64,000 nt of DNA from Desulfobulbus rhabdoformis (GCF_016919065.1 NZ_JAFFQA010000014.1:1-64000); one strand, 5' to 3'; shown: positions 19,690 to 30,005, numbered from the stretch's first letter. The notes: generated by a model not told the origin, from the letters alone. Made by a program: numbers and translations.

Positions 19690-20538
19690 ATGGTTTCCTC
19701 TAAGAAAAACAATTCATTACTGTGTCCAAATTGTCGCAAGTTGATCAGTCGTTCCGTTGATACCTGCCCCTATTGTGGGCTGTCACATCCTGGAAGCTTC
19801 CTGAAATCCAACCCTCTTATCAAGGGGACCACAACCTCAGGGATTCTGCGTCTGCTTCTGATGATCAACGTGGGTATGTTCATACTGGCGGTGCTGCTCG
19901 ACTTCCAGCCCTCCATGATGTCGATCAGTCCTTTCGGCTTCCTGTCTCCATCGAGTCGCAGCCTCCTGGTACTTGGAGCAACGGGCAGCTATCCGCTTTT
20001 TGAGCTGCACCATTGGTGGAGTTTGGTGGCAGCCTCTTTTCTGCACGGCAGCTTCCTGCATATACTGTTCAACATGGTCGCCCTGTATCAGATCGGTCCC
20101 ATGGTTGGCCAGGAGTTCGGAACAGGGAGGATGATCCTGATCTATCTGTTCAGCGGCATTGGAGGCTTTTTACTCTCCGCGATCATGGGCGTTACGTTGA
20201 CCATTGGGGCCTCAGCAGCTGTTTGTGGTCTCATCGGAGCTATGCTCTACTACGGGAAGCACCGGGGTGGTACCTATGGGCGTGCGGTCTTCAGTCAAAT
20301 CGGAGGATGGGCTCTGGGGCTTGCCCTCTTTGGATTTATCGTCCCGGGGATCAATAACTGGGGACATGGCGGGGGCATGGCGGCTGGCTTTCTCTTGGCC
20401 ATGATCCTGGGGTACAAGGAACGAACCCGAGAAACTGTGTACCACAAACTCTTCGCAGTTTGCTGCATGATCGGCTGCGCTCTGATTCTCTGTTGGAGCA
20501 GTTTCAACGGGCTCTTGTATCTTCTGGCCACGAGGTAA
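19690..20538 (+). CDS. rhomboid-family intramembrane serine protease with N-terminal zinc ribbon
   Basis: The 282-residue product starts with a zinc ribbon (CPNC at about 12-15 and CPYC at about 27-30), followed by six or seven membrane helices. The catalytic dyad is visible: Ser175 in IGASAAVCGLIG and His226 in WGHGGGMAAG. The family motifs HWWSLVAASFLHGSFLHILFN and GxxLIYLFSGIGG are also present. It would cleave membrane-spanning substrates within the inner membrane. The ribbon may recruit substrates or regulate the enzyme on the cytoplasmic side. It is transcribed alone. Confidence 0.92.
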   Translation: MVSSKKNNSLLCPNCRKLISRSVDTCPYCGLSHPGSFLKSNPLIKGTTTSGILRLLLMINVGMFILAVLLDFQPSMMSISPFGFLSPSSRSLLVLGATGSYPLFELHHWWSLVAASFLHGSFLHILFNMVALYQIGPMVGQEFGTGRMILIYLFSGIGGFLLSAIMGVTLTIGASAAVCGLIGAMLYYGKHRGGTYGRAVFSQIGGWALGLALFGFIVPGINNWGHGGGMAAGFLLAMILGYKERTRETVYHKLFAVCCMIGCALILCWSSFNGLLYLLATR

Positions 20539-20581
20539 ATCTATACTGATGGGATTCACCATCAATTCGGAGCTGGATAAT

Positions 20582-20752
20582 CAGGCGGGTTTCTCTTCTT
20601 TCTGGAAACAATGACTGAGACCTTGCAGAATCAGCCGACACCTCCGCTCGGATTTCTCATGGACATTTTGTTGAAATTTCAAATGAAGGCTTGCCGTTGC
20701 AGGTGACTGTTTTTGTGTTTCTTCCCAAGTTGAAACAAAATGTTCAAGAGAA
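20582..20752 (-). other. short coding-like remnant downstream of the repeat protein
   Basis: A minus-strand frame encodes about 55 residues (EHFVSTWEETQKQSP ... ERRCRLILQGLSHCFQKE). It has no usable start codon because a TGA precedes it directly. It may be the tail of a lost gene. Confidence that it is functional is very low. Confidence 0.15.
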
Positions 20753-20759
20753 ATCCTGG

Positions 20760-21680
20760 TTATTCACACCCTACGCAAGAAATGGGTTTGTTTGGTATAT
20801 AGTCAGCAATCTCGAAGTGAAAGGACCTGTCCATGCTTAATGGCGGTCCGTTGTCATTGATAAAGGTTACTGTTTTTTCTCCGAAATGGATATTCAGCGG
20901 CGAAATAAAAAAATCATCTTCTTTACAATAACTACTTACAATCTTGGGAGAAAAAATTTCACACGCACCGTTATCTGCGGTCACTTTTACCTGATTTGAT
21001 ACAGTTATCACACTTTGTACATCTCCATTTCCATAAAAATTTATAGAATGGCGTTCTGCATGAATCCCGTTCGGATCCGGGTCAAAAACCTTCAACACGC
21101 CGATAGGACATGTTACCGAAAACTCATCAACTGGTTCGAATCCTTTAATATTTCCATTTTTGTAGAAACATATGCCCTTGTGAATTTCCACTTCACCGAC
21201 TGAAATTGTGATTCCAATCTGCTCATCTGGCCAGAACAGGATGCTTTCTAGCTCTCCTGTCTCGTAAAATTGCAGATAAATAGGCTTTACATTAAGTATC
21301 CCCAACGGGGTCGGTATATCAATGTTTGATGCCAGTTTATATTCGTTTTCCTCTGTCCAGTATCCTGTCATCTGGCCATCGAGAGGAAAAACCCGCCAGA
21401 CTGATCCTGTTTTATAAAATGTGACCAGCTCACATTGTATCTTTTGTATAGGCGTTGCAACCTCTGTCGCGCTTTCCAAGGGCACTGATTTAAGCTCACC
21501 TGTTTTATAAAATTTCACTGGTGATTCTTTCTTACGACTCTGGTCATCCAAGGAATACCTCGGAACAAGTGAACCAACGGAAGTTTCCAGTATCACCTTT
21601 TCCTGCGCTAGAACCGTATCAATATTTCCACGTTTATTTCTTGAAATCAGGTGATTTCCATATAAAAATTTTTTTTGCAT
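20760..21680 (-). CDS. repeat protein with FYKTGEL motifs, function unknown
   Basis: The 306-residue soluble product has five or more diverged repeats of about 35-50 residues centred on (V/L)xFYKTGxLxSVxxL: VKFYKTGELKSVPL, VTFYKTGSVWRVFPL, LQFYETGELESILFW, ICFYKNGNIKGFEPV, INFYGNGDVQSV. Similar beta-hairpin repeats occur in MORN-like and YwqK-like proteins. No signal peptide is present. The start has a good AAAGGAG site. The C-terminus ends in a CVGCE pair of cysteines that could bind metal. A role is not predictable. Confidence 0.6.
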   Translation of the reverse strand: MQKKFLYGNHLISRNKRGNIDTVLAQEKVILETSVGSLVPRYSLDDQSRKKESPVKFYKTGELKSVPLESATEVATPIQKIQCELVTFYKTGSVWRVFPLDGQMTGYWTEENEYKLASNIDIPTPLGILNVKPIYLQFYETGELESILFWPDEQIGITISVGEVEIHKGICFYKNGNIKGFEPVDEFSVTCPIGVLKVFDPDPNGIHAERHSINFYGNGDVQSVITVSNQVKVTADNGACEIFSPKIVSSYCKEDDFFISPLNIHFGEKTVTFINDNGPPLSMDRSFHFEIADYIPNKPISCVGCE

Positions 21681-21943
21681 TTTCTACTCCTTTCTCATTT
21701 ACATTCTATGCACAGACAGGAGCACTCGGCGATACCAGTGGTCACTGGCGAGGAGATTCCAGCCTGAAGTGAAAAAAACCGCATTAGCGCGCACACTTTC
21801 GTTAGATATTTCCAAGCAAATTAGATGCCCTTAACAAAAAAATCAAATTAAACCATAACACATTAAAATAATTTATTATTTCAAAACAAGCCAAGACAGA
21901 TGCGCGTACTAAGAGGCATTAATGCGTCGGTACAAAAAGAAAT

Positions 21944-21965
21944 AGGGTCGCTTTAAGGCGACCCT
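21944..21965 (-). terminator. terminator of the ATP-grasp/alpha-E operon
   Basis: AGGGTCGC-CTTAAA-GCGACCCT forms an 8-bp stem with an ATTTCTTTTTGT tract after it on the minus strand, about 70 bases past the last gene of the operon (22036). The plus-strand flank (GTTTCTTTC) is also T-rich, so it may work in both directions. Confidence 0.8.
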
Positions 21966-22035
21966 GTTTCTTTCAAGCATTTTATGTCGACTCTGTCACA
22001 CACGTGAAGTGAGGAGAGTGAAAAAAGTATCTCAC

Positions 22036-22911
22036 CTATTCCATTCGGGTTACATCCACCTCAACATCCAGGGTATGCATCCCTCCGCCCGTGACCACCC
22101 CCTTGACGGGGGCGACGTCACTGTAATCCCTTCCCCAGGCAACGGTAATGTGCATCTCTCCGGGAATAACGTTGTTGGTGGGATCCAGATCTACCCAGCC
22201 CTCATCCGGGACATAGAGAGAGAGCCAGGCATGGGAGGCATCGGCTCCGACCATTTTGGGTTTACCCGGGGGGGGCAGGGTCTCCAGATAGCCGCTGACA
22301 TAACGGGCAGCCAGCCCCAGGGAGCGAAAACAGGCGATGGCCAGATGGGCAAAATCCTGACAGACTCCTCCTTTATTGGCCAGCACCTGATCCACAGGTG
22401 TCTCCACCGTCGAAGCTGACTGGTCATAAGCAAACTCGGTAAAGATTCGTCTCATCAGGTCCATTCCCCCCTCCAGCACGGGCATTCCCGCGGGAAAGGA
22501 TAGACGGGCATAGGATTCAATCGCCGGATTGATCAAAATCATGGGACTGAGAAAACTATACTGATACGCCTCAAGGTCGTCGAATAAAGGATGGGAGCGT
22601 AATCGCTGCACCACCTCTTCCCAGGGCAGACTACTCTCCGGCTCAATACGCTGGGCCCGCCCCGTACGCACAATGCTACTGGCGGTGATCGAGAGTGCTG
22701 AATGGGGCTGCTCAATCATGATGACATGGGCAATATTGCCAAAATAATCAATGCGGCGGTGCACATACTGGGGTTGTGGCTGAAAACTGACCTGCGAGGA
22801 AATAACTTGTTGCCGGGCAGTCCCCCTGGGCACCAGACAAAGTTCATTTTGGGAAAGCGAGGCCGCCTCAGAGTAAGTATAAGCAGTAGTGTGGGTAACC
22901 CGGTATTTCAT
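22036..22911 (-). CDS. transglutaminase-like protein
   Basis: The 291-residue protein has the N-terminal beta domain (MKYRVTHTTAYTYSEAASLS) and a papain-fold transglutaminase core with the triad in GVCQDFAHLAI (Cys), DASHAWLSLY (His) and WVDLDPTNN (Asp). It probably acts as an amidase, peptidase or transglutaminase on a peptide-type substrate in the cytoplasm; no signal peptide is seen. It is the last gene of the five-gene operon and its ATG overlaps the upstream stop by 4 bases, implying translational coupling. Confidence 0.92.
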   Translation of the reverse strand: MKYRVTHTTAYTYSEAASLSQNELCLVPRGTARQQVISSQVSFQPQPQYVHRRIDYFGNIAHVIMIEQPHSALSITASSIVRTGRAQRIEPESSLPWEEVVQRLRSHPLFDDLEAYQYSFLSPMILINPAIESYARLSFPAGMPVLEGGMDLMRRIFTEFAYDQSASTVETPVDQVLANKGGVCQDFAHLAIACFRSLGLAARYVSGYLETLPPPGKPKMVGADASHAWLSLYVPDEGWVDLDPTNNVIPGEMHITVAWGRDYSDVAPVKGVVTGGGMHTLDVEVDVTRME

Positions 22912-25427
22912 GGCATGGGTTCCCCGAGTTGTATAGGGAAATACGGTGTTGAAGTGACTCTGGTCAGATAATGGGCGCTAATCTGCTGCACAAAACCAAA
23001 AAGGTTGGACTCCATGGTTTCAAGAAATTGGTGCAGGGGTTCTTCGTTTTCCGCACTTCCAAATCGACAGGTCAGTTCTGTTAAATCAAGCAAACGAATA
23101 TTGGTCAGCATCTCCAGGGTCATTCGCTCCTCGTTACTGGCATATCGCCGCTCACTAGACCGGGGCAGCTCTTCCACGTGGAGAGCCAGTTGACTGAGCT
23201 GAAAGGCCAGTGATTTAGGGTTACTCTCATCCAAGAGCAGCAGATCAAGCACCGGAGCCAACTGAAAGGCAGTCCGATACCGGGCCCTATAGGTCATGAT
23301 CGAATCAGAAACCTCAAGCAGCGATTCCAGGGCATTATGCGAGACCGCACAGACCTGGGGCAGACCAAAGCGAATCAGATCAATCTGATGCAGAGCCCGC
23401 TCGATTCGTCGCCCCATATCCATGAAACGCCACCCCAGGGAACGGGTCATCCCCTCCATGGCCAACCCACTGAAGGCGCTCAGGGTAAAGAGCGTGCTCT
23501 CAAGAAGATCCAAAGGATCGCTGGTGGGATTATCCCCAAACTCCTCCAGCTGATTGATAACTCGCCAGGAATCGCGATTGAGGCGATCACGAACATTGCG
23601 GGCCGCCTCCTGGACCCGTTTCAAAATCGCGATCACGCTTTCGGGACGATCTTCACGGTAAAAGACCTCCACCAGTTGCATCTCCAACTCCTGCTGACTC
23701 AGGGGCTTTCCCTCTTCCAAAGGGGGGAGGGTATTGTTGGAGCGAAGAAGATTGAGGAGAAATTCAAGCTCTGGAATATCTTCTGGCCTGGTTTCGCTGG
23801 CTAGGCGGCGATAAACCCCACGCAAGAGTCGAATCAACCCCTCGGCGCGTTCAAGGTAGCGCCCAAGCCAGAGCATATGATCAGCAACTCGACTGGGCAG
23901 GTCACTGAACCTTCGAAACTCCTCCACATGGTTCAACCCACTGAGCAGACTAAAGGATTCGACCGGCTTTTCCGAGAGCACCCAGATATCTTTGCTTTGC
24001 AACTGCTCCGGCACTCCATGCAACAGGGTCGGCTGATCCGCTCCCGTCATGGCCATCCCACCGGGCAGCATCATAAAGCCTTCATCGGTTGCGCAGAGAA
24101 ACAAACGCAACAATACCGGCCGCATCTCAACCTTTTCTCGATTCCAGACAGGAACCATGGATGGCTGAATGGGGCCACGAGCCATAACCGCTGAGGGGCT
24201 GGTTTCCATGGCAAGTTCCGCATCAGCAGGTAACCTCCCGGTGGTGCTTAACGCTGGCCAAAGGGAAAACTCCTCCAATCGATTTTTCACCTCTTCACGA
24301 CTGAAACTCTCACCGCACCAGTGGGTTTCCGGCCCCTGGAGCAACAACTCCTCCCCCAACAGTGCAGGACAGAGGCTCTGCAGAAAAACCTGGAGGGATG
24401 GAGTCTCGATAAACCCGGCCCCGATGGGGTTGGTGATATCGATATTCTGCTCGCGGGCTACCTGAATCAATCCAGCCACGCCCACTCCTGTATCCCGGCC
24501 CAGGGTAAAGGGATCGGATTGCAGATCGGCGATCTGGCGAAAAATAGAATCAACGGGTTCAAGCCCGGCCAGTTTTTTCAAAAAAAGCCGACCATTACGG
24601 ACCGTCAGATCCTGGCCTTCCACCAGAGGATAACCGAGATAACGCGAAAGAAAGGCCTGCTCAAAATAAATCGGGCTATCCGGACCGGGAGAGAGAAGCA
24701 CGATGTTGGGATCTTCACGTCCCATGAGGCAGCGCTGCACCAGCCCATTGTGCAACTTGCGAAAAAACGGGGCTAAACGGCAGACGGGGCTGTGATGATA
24801 GAGCTCGGCAAAGAGGCGGGAGATTATGATCCGGTTTTCCAGTGTATAACCAAGCCCCATGGGGCAACTGGCAAAATCCCGCAGTACACGAAACCGACCT
24901 TGTGGGTCGCGATAGCAATCCACCGCATAGAGGCTGAGGTACCTATCTTTCGGGGGACGAATCCCATTACAGGCCCGAATAAACTGGGGATTGGCATAGA
25001 TCAACTCGGCTGGCAACTGGCCGGATCTAAGCAGGTTCTGAGGACCATAGACATCGGCCAGAACACGCTCCATCAGCCGCGCCCGTTGCAGCAGCCCCTG
25101 TTCCAGCACCTGCCAGTCCGTACTGGTCATAGGCAGGGGTATCATTTCTAGAGCCCAGGGCGTCCCCCTGCCGTCAGGGGCATCGAAGGGATTGTAGGTC
25201 GCTCCATCTTCATGGCGCATCCGCTCACCACGCTCCTGGAGTTGGATAAGAGCATCCAGCGGGGTTATATTCAGGGCCTCGACAGCGGCAAGCCAGTGCG
25301 GACGTGGTTGACCGTTGGCCGCAAAGGCCTCACAGTAATGGGCCGATTGAGAACAAAAGACATCGCTGAGGAGCAACGACGTTCCCGGCAGGGAGGGACT
25401 GGCTGGAACAAACTCGGAGGTATTCAT
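22908..25427 (-). CDS. circularly permuted ATP-grasp / alpha-E domain fusion
   Basis: The 839-residue protein joins a circularly permuted ATP-grasp region (about 60-470; ENRIIISRLFAEL, VLLSPGPDSPIYFEQAFLSR, LVEGQDLTVRNG) to a C-terminal alpha-E (DUF403) helical domain (about 510-830; MLWLGRYLERAEGLIRLLRG). The same two domains are coded separately upstream (30024 and 29025), so the operon has one split and one fused version. ATP-grasp enzymes join a carboxylate to an amine through an acyl phosphate. ATG 25427 is preferred to a TTG at 25469. Substrates are unknown. Confidence 0.9.
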   Translation of the reverse strand: MNTSEFVPASPSLPGTSLLLSDVFCSQSAHYCEAFAANGQPRPHWLAAVEALNITPLDALIQLQERGERMRHEDGATYNPFDAPDGRGTPWALEMIPLPMTSTDWQVLEQGLLQRARLMERVLADVYGPQNLLRSGQLPAELIYANPQFIRACNGIRPPKDRYLSLYAVDCYRDPQGRFRVLRDFASCPMGLGYTLENRIIISRLFAELYHHSPVCRLAPFFRKLHNGLVQRCLMGREDPNIVLLSPGPDSPIYFEQAFLSRYLGYPLVEGQDLTVRNGRLFLKKLAGLEPVDSIFRQIADLQSDPFTLGRDTGVGVAGLIQVAREQNIDITNPIGAGFIETPSLQVFLQSLCPALLGEELLLQGPETHWCGESFSREEVKNRLEEFSLWPALSTTGRLPADAELAMETSPSAVMARGPIQPSMVPVWNREKVEMRPVLLRLFLCATDEGFMMLPGGMAMTGADQPTLLHGVPEQLQSKDIWVLSEKPVESFSLLSGLNHVEEFRRFSDLPSRVADHMLWLGRYLERAEGLIRLLRGVYRRLASETRPEDIPELEFLLNLLRSNNTLPPLEEGKPLSQQELEMQLVEVFYREDRPESVIAILKRVQEAARNVRDRLNRDSWRVINQLEEFGDNPTSDPLDLLESTLFTLSAFSGLAMEGMTRSLGWRFMDMGRRIERALHQIDLIRFGLPQVCAVSHNALESLLEVSDSIMTYRARYRTAFQLAPVLDLLLLDESNPKSLAFQLSQLALHVEELPRSSERRYASNEERMTLEMLTNIRLLDLTELTCRFGSAENEEPLHQFLETMESNLFGFVQQISAHYLTRVTSTPYFPIQLGEPMP

Positions 25428-25549
25428 CAAGCCCCACTCAGCGCAGGGAAACAAGGAGAAAGCAGCCAATGAACAAAGAGGCGCCTGTCTGCACAGGCCC
25501 CCCTGTCCCCTTAACTGAAAAAAATGCCATCATGGTGCAAGCAAATCCT

Positions 25550-28500
25550 TTAACGCCGCATATCCAAGGTGTAGGGAAAGGCCTGGTTGGGCTCGGGAGC
25601 GGGAATGGTGATAACGCCACCGGGGGTGTGACCATGGGGGGAAAAACGGGCATGACGACGCCCCTCAGCTTCATAGCTGTTGACCGGCAGGACTTCGTGG
25701 TGCCGTCCGCCGGGATGCCCAACATGATACGTACAACCGGCAACAGCACGCCCGTTCCAGGTATCAAGCAGGTCAATGGTCAGAGGCGCATGCACGCCTA
25801 TGGTTGGGTGGAGACAGGAAGGTGGCTGCCAGGCTCGAAAACGAACGCCACCGGCGTACACGCCCGTGGTCCGTGTAGGGAGGAGCGGAACCCTTCTGCC
25901 GTTACAGGCGACAACATAACGCTCATCCATCATGCCCGAAACCTTAATCTGAATCCGTTCAAGTGAGCTATCCACAAAGCGGACCGTACCGCCACCACCT
26001 GGTTCCTCACCCAGTACATGCCAGGGCTCCAAAGCCTGACGCAGCTCAATCTCCATTCCCAGGGCTTGAATCCGTCCCAGAATTGGAAAGCGGAACTCAA
26101 AATGGGGATAGAAAAATGCCATCTCAAGCCCAAAACCTGCATCAGCGAGAATATCCACCACATCAGCCAGATCATCTTGGACCGGTTCCGGCAACATGAA
26201 ACGATCGTGTAAACGGGTCCCCCAGTGCACCAGCGGTTGCCGGTAAGGTGTCTTCCAGAACCAGGCAATACAGGTGCGCAACAACAACTGCTGGGCAAGA
26301 CTCATACGGGCATGGGGCGGCATCTCAAAGGCGCGAAACTCCAACAGTCCCAATCGACCGGTGCTGGAGTCAGGCGAATACAGCTTATCAATACAGAATT
26401 CCGCCCGGTGTGTATTGCCGCTGACATCAACCAGAAGATGACGGAAAAGCCGATCCACCAGCCAGGGTGGGCACCCCCAGGTCGAGTCAAGTTGCCTGTC
26501 CAGCTCTTTAAAGGCGACCTCCAGTTCATAGAGACTGTCATGGCGGGCCTCGTCAATACGGGGCTGCTGGCTGGTGGGGCCGATAAACAAGCCGGAAAAG
26601 AGAAAGGAAAGCGCGGGATGGTTATTCCAGAAGGTCAGCAGACTCCTCAGCAGATCAGGCCGCCGCAGAAAAGGACTGTCAGCAGGCGTCGAGCCGCCCA
26701 CCACAATATGATTGCCCCCACCGGTCCCGGTCTGACGCCCATCCACCAGGAATTTCTCAGTGGCCAGACGGCACTGCCGCGCGGTCTCATAGAGGGTTGT
26801 GGTACAGTCCACCATTTCCCGCCAGCTGTGCATGGGCTGAATGTTGACCTCGATGACACCCGGATCCGGCGTTATTTTAAGGCTCTCGATACGAGGGTCG
26901 TAGGGAGGTGTGTATCCCTCGATGATAACCGCATAGCCGGTTTCCTCGGCTGTTGCCTCCAGGGCGGCAACCAGCTCCAGATAGCCCTCGAGCTTCAGAA
27001 TTGGCGGCATGAAGATGCAAAGTTTCCCATCACGCGGTTGGACACAGAGAGCGGTGCGGACTACCCAGGAAGAGGATTCTCCGGCGGTCGGCTGGGGCTC
27101 TTGGTAGGGCTTTGGCTGGGGCTTCAGGTCTTTGTTCTTCTTTGCCTCATTGCCCCCTGCCAGGGAACGCTGTCCCTGGTAATCAGGGAGAGGCTCGCGC
27201 TCGGCCAAGGGATCCGGCGAAAATTCCGCTGGCAGATCCTCAGGTCTCACCCAGGGGAGCGAGTCCAAGGGCAGACGCAGACCAATGGGTGAATCACCGG
27301 GCAGGAGATAGAGATTTTCCCCGCGAACCGGCCAGGGACCGGTAATCCAGGAGCCATGCTGCAGGGGCAGAACATAGCCGACCACTGCTCCCAGTCCCCG
27401 TTCAAAAGCGCGCGCCATACGGGTGCGCTCTTCCACGTCCGCCAGTTTGGGATCCTTGGGGTCCACATTGACGGGCAACCGTTGTTCCTTATAGAGGTAG
27501 TAGTGAATATCCTCAAATGTCTCACGAATATAGCGGGTGCCAACCTCCAAGCGATTAGCCAGCGATTCGATAAACTTCTTGGCCTCGGCAACGCCAAAGC
27601 CATAGTCTCTGGAAGGATCAGCCAGCCACTTGGAATCCTGCCAGAGGGCAACACCATCTTTTCGCCAGTAACAGGTCAGGGCCCAGCGGGGTAACGATTC
27701 GCCGGGATACCATTTCCCCTGACCACAGTGGAGAAAACCACCCGGTGCCCACTGCTCCTTCAGGCTCTGCATCAGGTTCTGGGAAAGACGCAGTTTTTCT
27801 TCCCCAAGGGCGTCCGTATTCCACTCGTCCGCATCCATATTATCGATTCCGATAAAGGTCGGCTCACCGCCCATGGTGAGGCGCACGTCCTGTGACGAGA
27901 GTTCCTCATCAACATTATCCCCCACGGCGGCAATCCGCTCCCAGACCTCCTCAGGATAAGGACGTGTGGAACGCGGTTCCTCCCGAACACGGCGCACACT
28001 CATCTTGTGGACAAAATCCACCTCGCAGGGATCAAGGGCACCGGTAATGGGAGCGGCACTCTGGGGTTCGGGTGAACAGGCAAGCGGGATATGCCCTTCT
28101 CCCGCAAAGAGACCGGAGGTGGGATCCATGCCTACCCATCCCGCCCCGGGAATATACACTTCTGCCCAGGCATGCAGGTCGGTAAAATCAGCCTCCGGAC
28201 CGGAGGGACCATCAAGCGATTTGACATCAGGAGCCAGCTGGATCAGATAGCCCGAGACAAAGCGGGAGGCCAGGCCCAGATGACGCAGGATATTGACGAG
28301 AAGCCAGGCGGAATCCCGACAGGAACCGGATTTCAGACTCAGGGTCTGCTCGCAGCTCTGTACGTTGGGCTCCATGCGGATGAGGTAGCTGATTTCCTGG
28401 CTCAGACGGAGATTGAGATCCACTAGGAAATCCACCGTCTGCTTGGGAGCTTTGTCGATGGTCGCCATGAAGGCGGTTAACTTTTTGCTTTTCTCCGCTT

Positions 28501-28858
28501 TGACAAGGTAAGGAGTTAAATCTTCTTTCAACTCCGGATCATAGCTGAAGGGAAAGGAGTCTGCCTCCGGTTCAAGAAAGAAGTCAAATGGATTGATGAC
28601 GATCATATCCGCCACCAGGTCAATTACCACCTCAAACTCGGTGGTCTTCTCTGGAAAAACCAGGCGGGCCAGATAGTTACTGAAAGGATCCTGCTGCCAG
28701 TTGATGAAGTGCTCCTTGGGTGTCACCGTCATCGAATAGCTGAGAATCGGGGTCCTGCTATGGGGGGCCGGACGCAGACGCACCACCTGCGGCGCAAGGT
28801 TAATAGGACGATCGTAACGGTAGGTGGTGATATGACTTAAAGCTACATGAATTCCCAC
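25550..28858 (-). CDS. transglutaminase-like / DUF2126 fusion protein
   Basis: The product of about 1102 residues has an N-terminal transglutaminase module (HVALSHITTYRYDRPI; Cys in SGSCRDSAWLLVNIL, His in DLHAWAEVY, Asp in GMDPTSG) and a long DUF2126 region from about residue 310 (GEPTFIGIDNMDADEWN, QGKWYPGESLPRWAL, GGGNHIVVGGSTPADSPFL). DUF2126 resembles a carboxylate-amine ligase fold of the COOH-NH2 ligase group, so the fusion couples ligase- and amidase-type chemistry (inference). GTG at 28858 is chosen because AAAGGA lies 6 bases upstream. It is the largest gene of the operon. Confidence 0.9.
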   Translation of the reverse strand: MGIHVALSHITTYRYDRPINLAPQVVRLRPAPHSRTPILSYSMTVTPKEHFINWQQDPFSNYLARLVFPEKTTEFEVVIDLVADMIVINPFDFFLEPEADSFPFSYDPELKEDLTPYLVKAEKSKKLTAFMATIDKAPKQTVDFLVDLNLRLSQEISYLIRMEPNVQSCEQTLSLKSGSCRDSAWLLVNILRHLGLASRFVSGYLIQLAPDVKSLDGPSGPEADFTDLHAWAEVYIPGAGWVGMDPTSGLFAGEGHIPLACSPEPQSAAPITGALDPCEVDFVHKMSVRRVREEPRSTRPYPEEVWERIAAVGDNVDEELSSQDVRLTMGGEPTFIGIDNMDADEWNTDALGEEKLRLSQNLMQSLKEQWAPGGFLHCGQGKWYPGESLPRWALTCYWRKDGVALWQDSKWLADPSRDYGFGVAEAKKFIESLANRLEVGTRYIRETFEDIHYYLYKEQRLPVNVDPKDPKLADVEERTRMARAFERGLGAVVGYVLPLQHGSWITGPWPVRGENLYLLPGDSPIGLRLPLDSLPWVRPEDLPAEFSPDPLAEREPLPDYQGQRSLAGGNEAKKNKDLKPQPKPYQEPQPTAGESSSWVVRTALCVQPRDGKLCIFMPPILKLEGYLELVAALEATAEETGYAVIIEGYTPPYDPRIESLKITPDPGVIEVNIQPMHSWREMVDCTTTLYETARQCRLATEKFLVDGRQTGTGGGNHIVVGGSTPADSPFLRRPDLLRSLLTFWNNHPALSFLFSGLFIGPTSQQPRIDEARHDSLYELEVAFKELDRQLDSTWGCPPWLVDRLFRHLLVDVSGNTHRAEFCIDKLYSPDSSTGRLGLLEFRAFEMPPHARMSLAQQLLLRTCIAWFWKTPYRQPLVHWGTRLHDRFMLPEPVQDDLADVVDILADAGFGLEMAFFYPHFEFRFPILGRIQALGMEIELRQALEPWHVLGEEPGGGGTVRFVDSSLERIQIKVSGMMDERYVVACNGRRVPLLPTRTTGVYAGGVRFRAWQPPSCLHPTIGVHAPLTIDLLDTWNGRAVAGCTYHVGHPGGRHHEVLPVNSYEAEGRRHARFSPHGHTPGGVITIPAPEPNQAFPYTLDMRR

Positions 28859-28945
28859 AGGCAATCCTTTGGACGTGATAAAGGGGGGCTGGATTGAAAA
28901 ACCTTTTTGCTAAAGTAGTTTGCTGGCACGCAGAGCCGCATTATC

Positions 28946-28974
28946 GGTGGGCAGCAAACAGCTCTCTGCCCACC
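28946..28974 (-). other. intercistronic stem-loop in the operon
   Basis: GGTGGGCAG and CTGCCCACC form a perfect 9-bp stem between the alpha-E gene and the DUF2126 gene. It has no T-run. It could stabilise or process the message and set different levels of the two gene products. Confidence 0.5.
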
Positions 28975-29024
28975 CTACTGGGCTCCAAGCAACGTTACCC
29001 CGCAGTCACAGATTCAGGAGTATC

Positions 29025-30005
29025 TTACTGTTCCTGATTGGTTGTTTCAAACAAATGCTTGGTATTAAAAAAGGTTGTGCCCACAGATTTATCAATCTCG
29101 TTAATACGGATCTGCAACCGATCCAGGTACTCGTGCATCCCCTCTTCCATGACATCATCAATGTCATTGTATTCAAGATCTGAGGCAAGACGCCCGAGCT
29201 GTTTTTCTGCGTTGTAGCGGCCACTTTTTTCATTTTGTGTGCCGTTCATAATTCGTTGCAGGCTGATCAATGCCTTGTTGATGCAGTGACGAATGGAGCG
29301 TGGAAAGTTCTTGTCAAAGATGAGAAAACTGGCCACCACCTGAGGCGTGATCAGGTGATGCTCTTTGCGAAACATCTCAAAGGCACTGGCAGATTTCAGA
29401 ACCGCTGTCCATTGAATATTGTCCACCGGCGTGTTGACCAGTTCCAGCTGTGGCAACAACATAAAGTATTTGACGTCTAGAATACGAGAAGTTTTATCCG
29501 CGCGCTCAAGCATCATCCCCACACGGGCAAAATTCCAGGCCTCACCATGGCTCATGGTCGAGTCCAAAAGCCCGGTAAAGAGATGGCTGCGCATCTGGAT
29601 GATTTTATAGAAACGATGCGGATCCTCCATGGCCATTTTCACCGCGCTCTCATCCTTGAGTTCCAGATAAAAGGTGTTGATATGCTCCCACATCTCCGAA
29701 CTGATGATTTCACGGATGGAACGGGCATTTTCCCGAGCCATGCCCAGACAGCTGACAATGGAGTTGAGATAGAAACGATCAAAGGTGAGAAAACTGATGA
29801 CAGCCTCTTTGGAGTATGCATCATACTTATCATCAAAAAATTCCTGGTCGCCGGTAATCATGACCAGAGGCTCCCACTGCCGCCCCATCTCATCGGGCAT
29901 ATCCAGAAGGAGGTTTAAGTTAACACTGATAAAACGGGCGACGTTCTCGGCCCGCTCGACATATCGACACATCCAGTAGATAGAATTGGCTACACGACTC
30001 AGCAT
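29025..30005 (-). CDS. alpha-E domain protein (DUF403)
   Basis: The 326-residue all-helical protein starts with the family signature MLSRVANSIYWMCRYVERAENVARFI and has the central MARENARSIREIIS motif. Alpha-E proteins are found beside circularly permuted ATP-grasp and transglutaminase genes; their biochemical role is not established. GAGGAG precedes the ATG. It follows the ATP-grasp gene by 18 bases, so both are surely co-transcribed. Confidence 0.95.
   Translation of the reverse strand: MLSRVANSIYWMCRYVERAENVARFISVNLNLLLDMPDEMGRQWEPLVMITGDQEFFDDKYDAYSKEAVISFLTFDRFYLNSIVSCLGMARENARSIREIISSEMWEHINTFYLELKDESAVKMAMEDPHRFYKIIQMRSHLFTGLLDSTMSHGEAWNFARVGMMLERADKTSRILDVKYFMLLPQLELVNTPVDNIQWTAVLKSASAFEMFRKEHHLITPQVVASFLIFDKNFPRSIRHCINKALISLQRIMNGTQNEKSGRYNAEKQLGRLASDLEYNDIDDVMEEGMHEYLDRLQIRINEIDKSVGTTFFNTKHLFETTNQEQ

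Noticed and set aside
26225..27292. Long plus-strand open frame (355 codons) opposite the DUF2126 gene
   Set aside because: It is antisense to a clearly conserved coding region; the long open frame follows from codon bias of the real gene.
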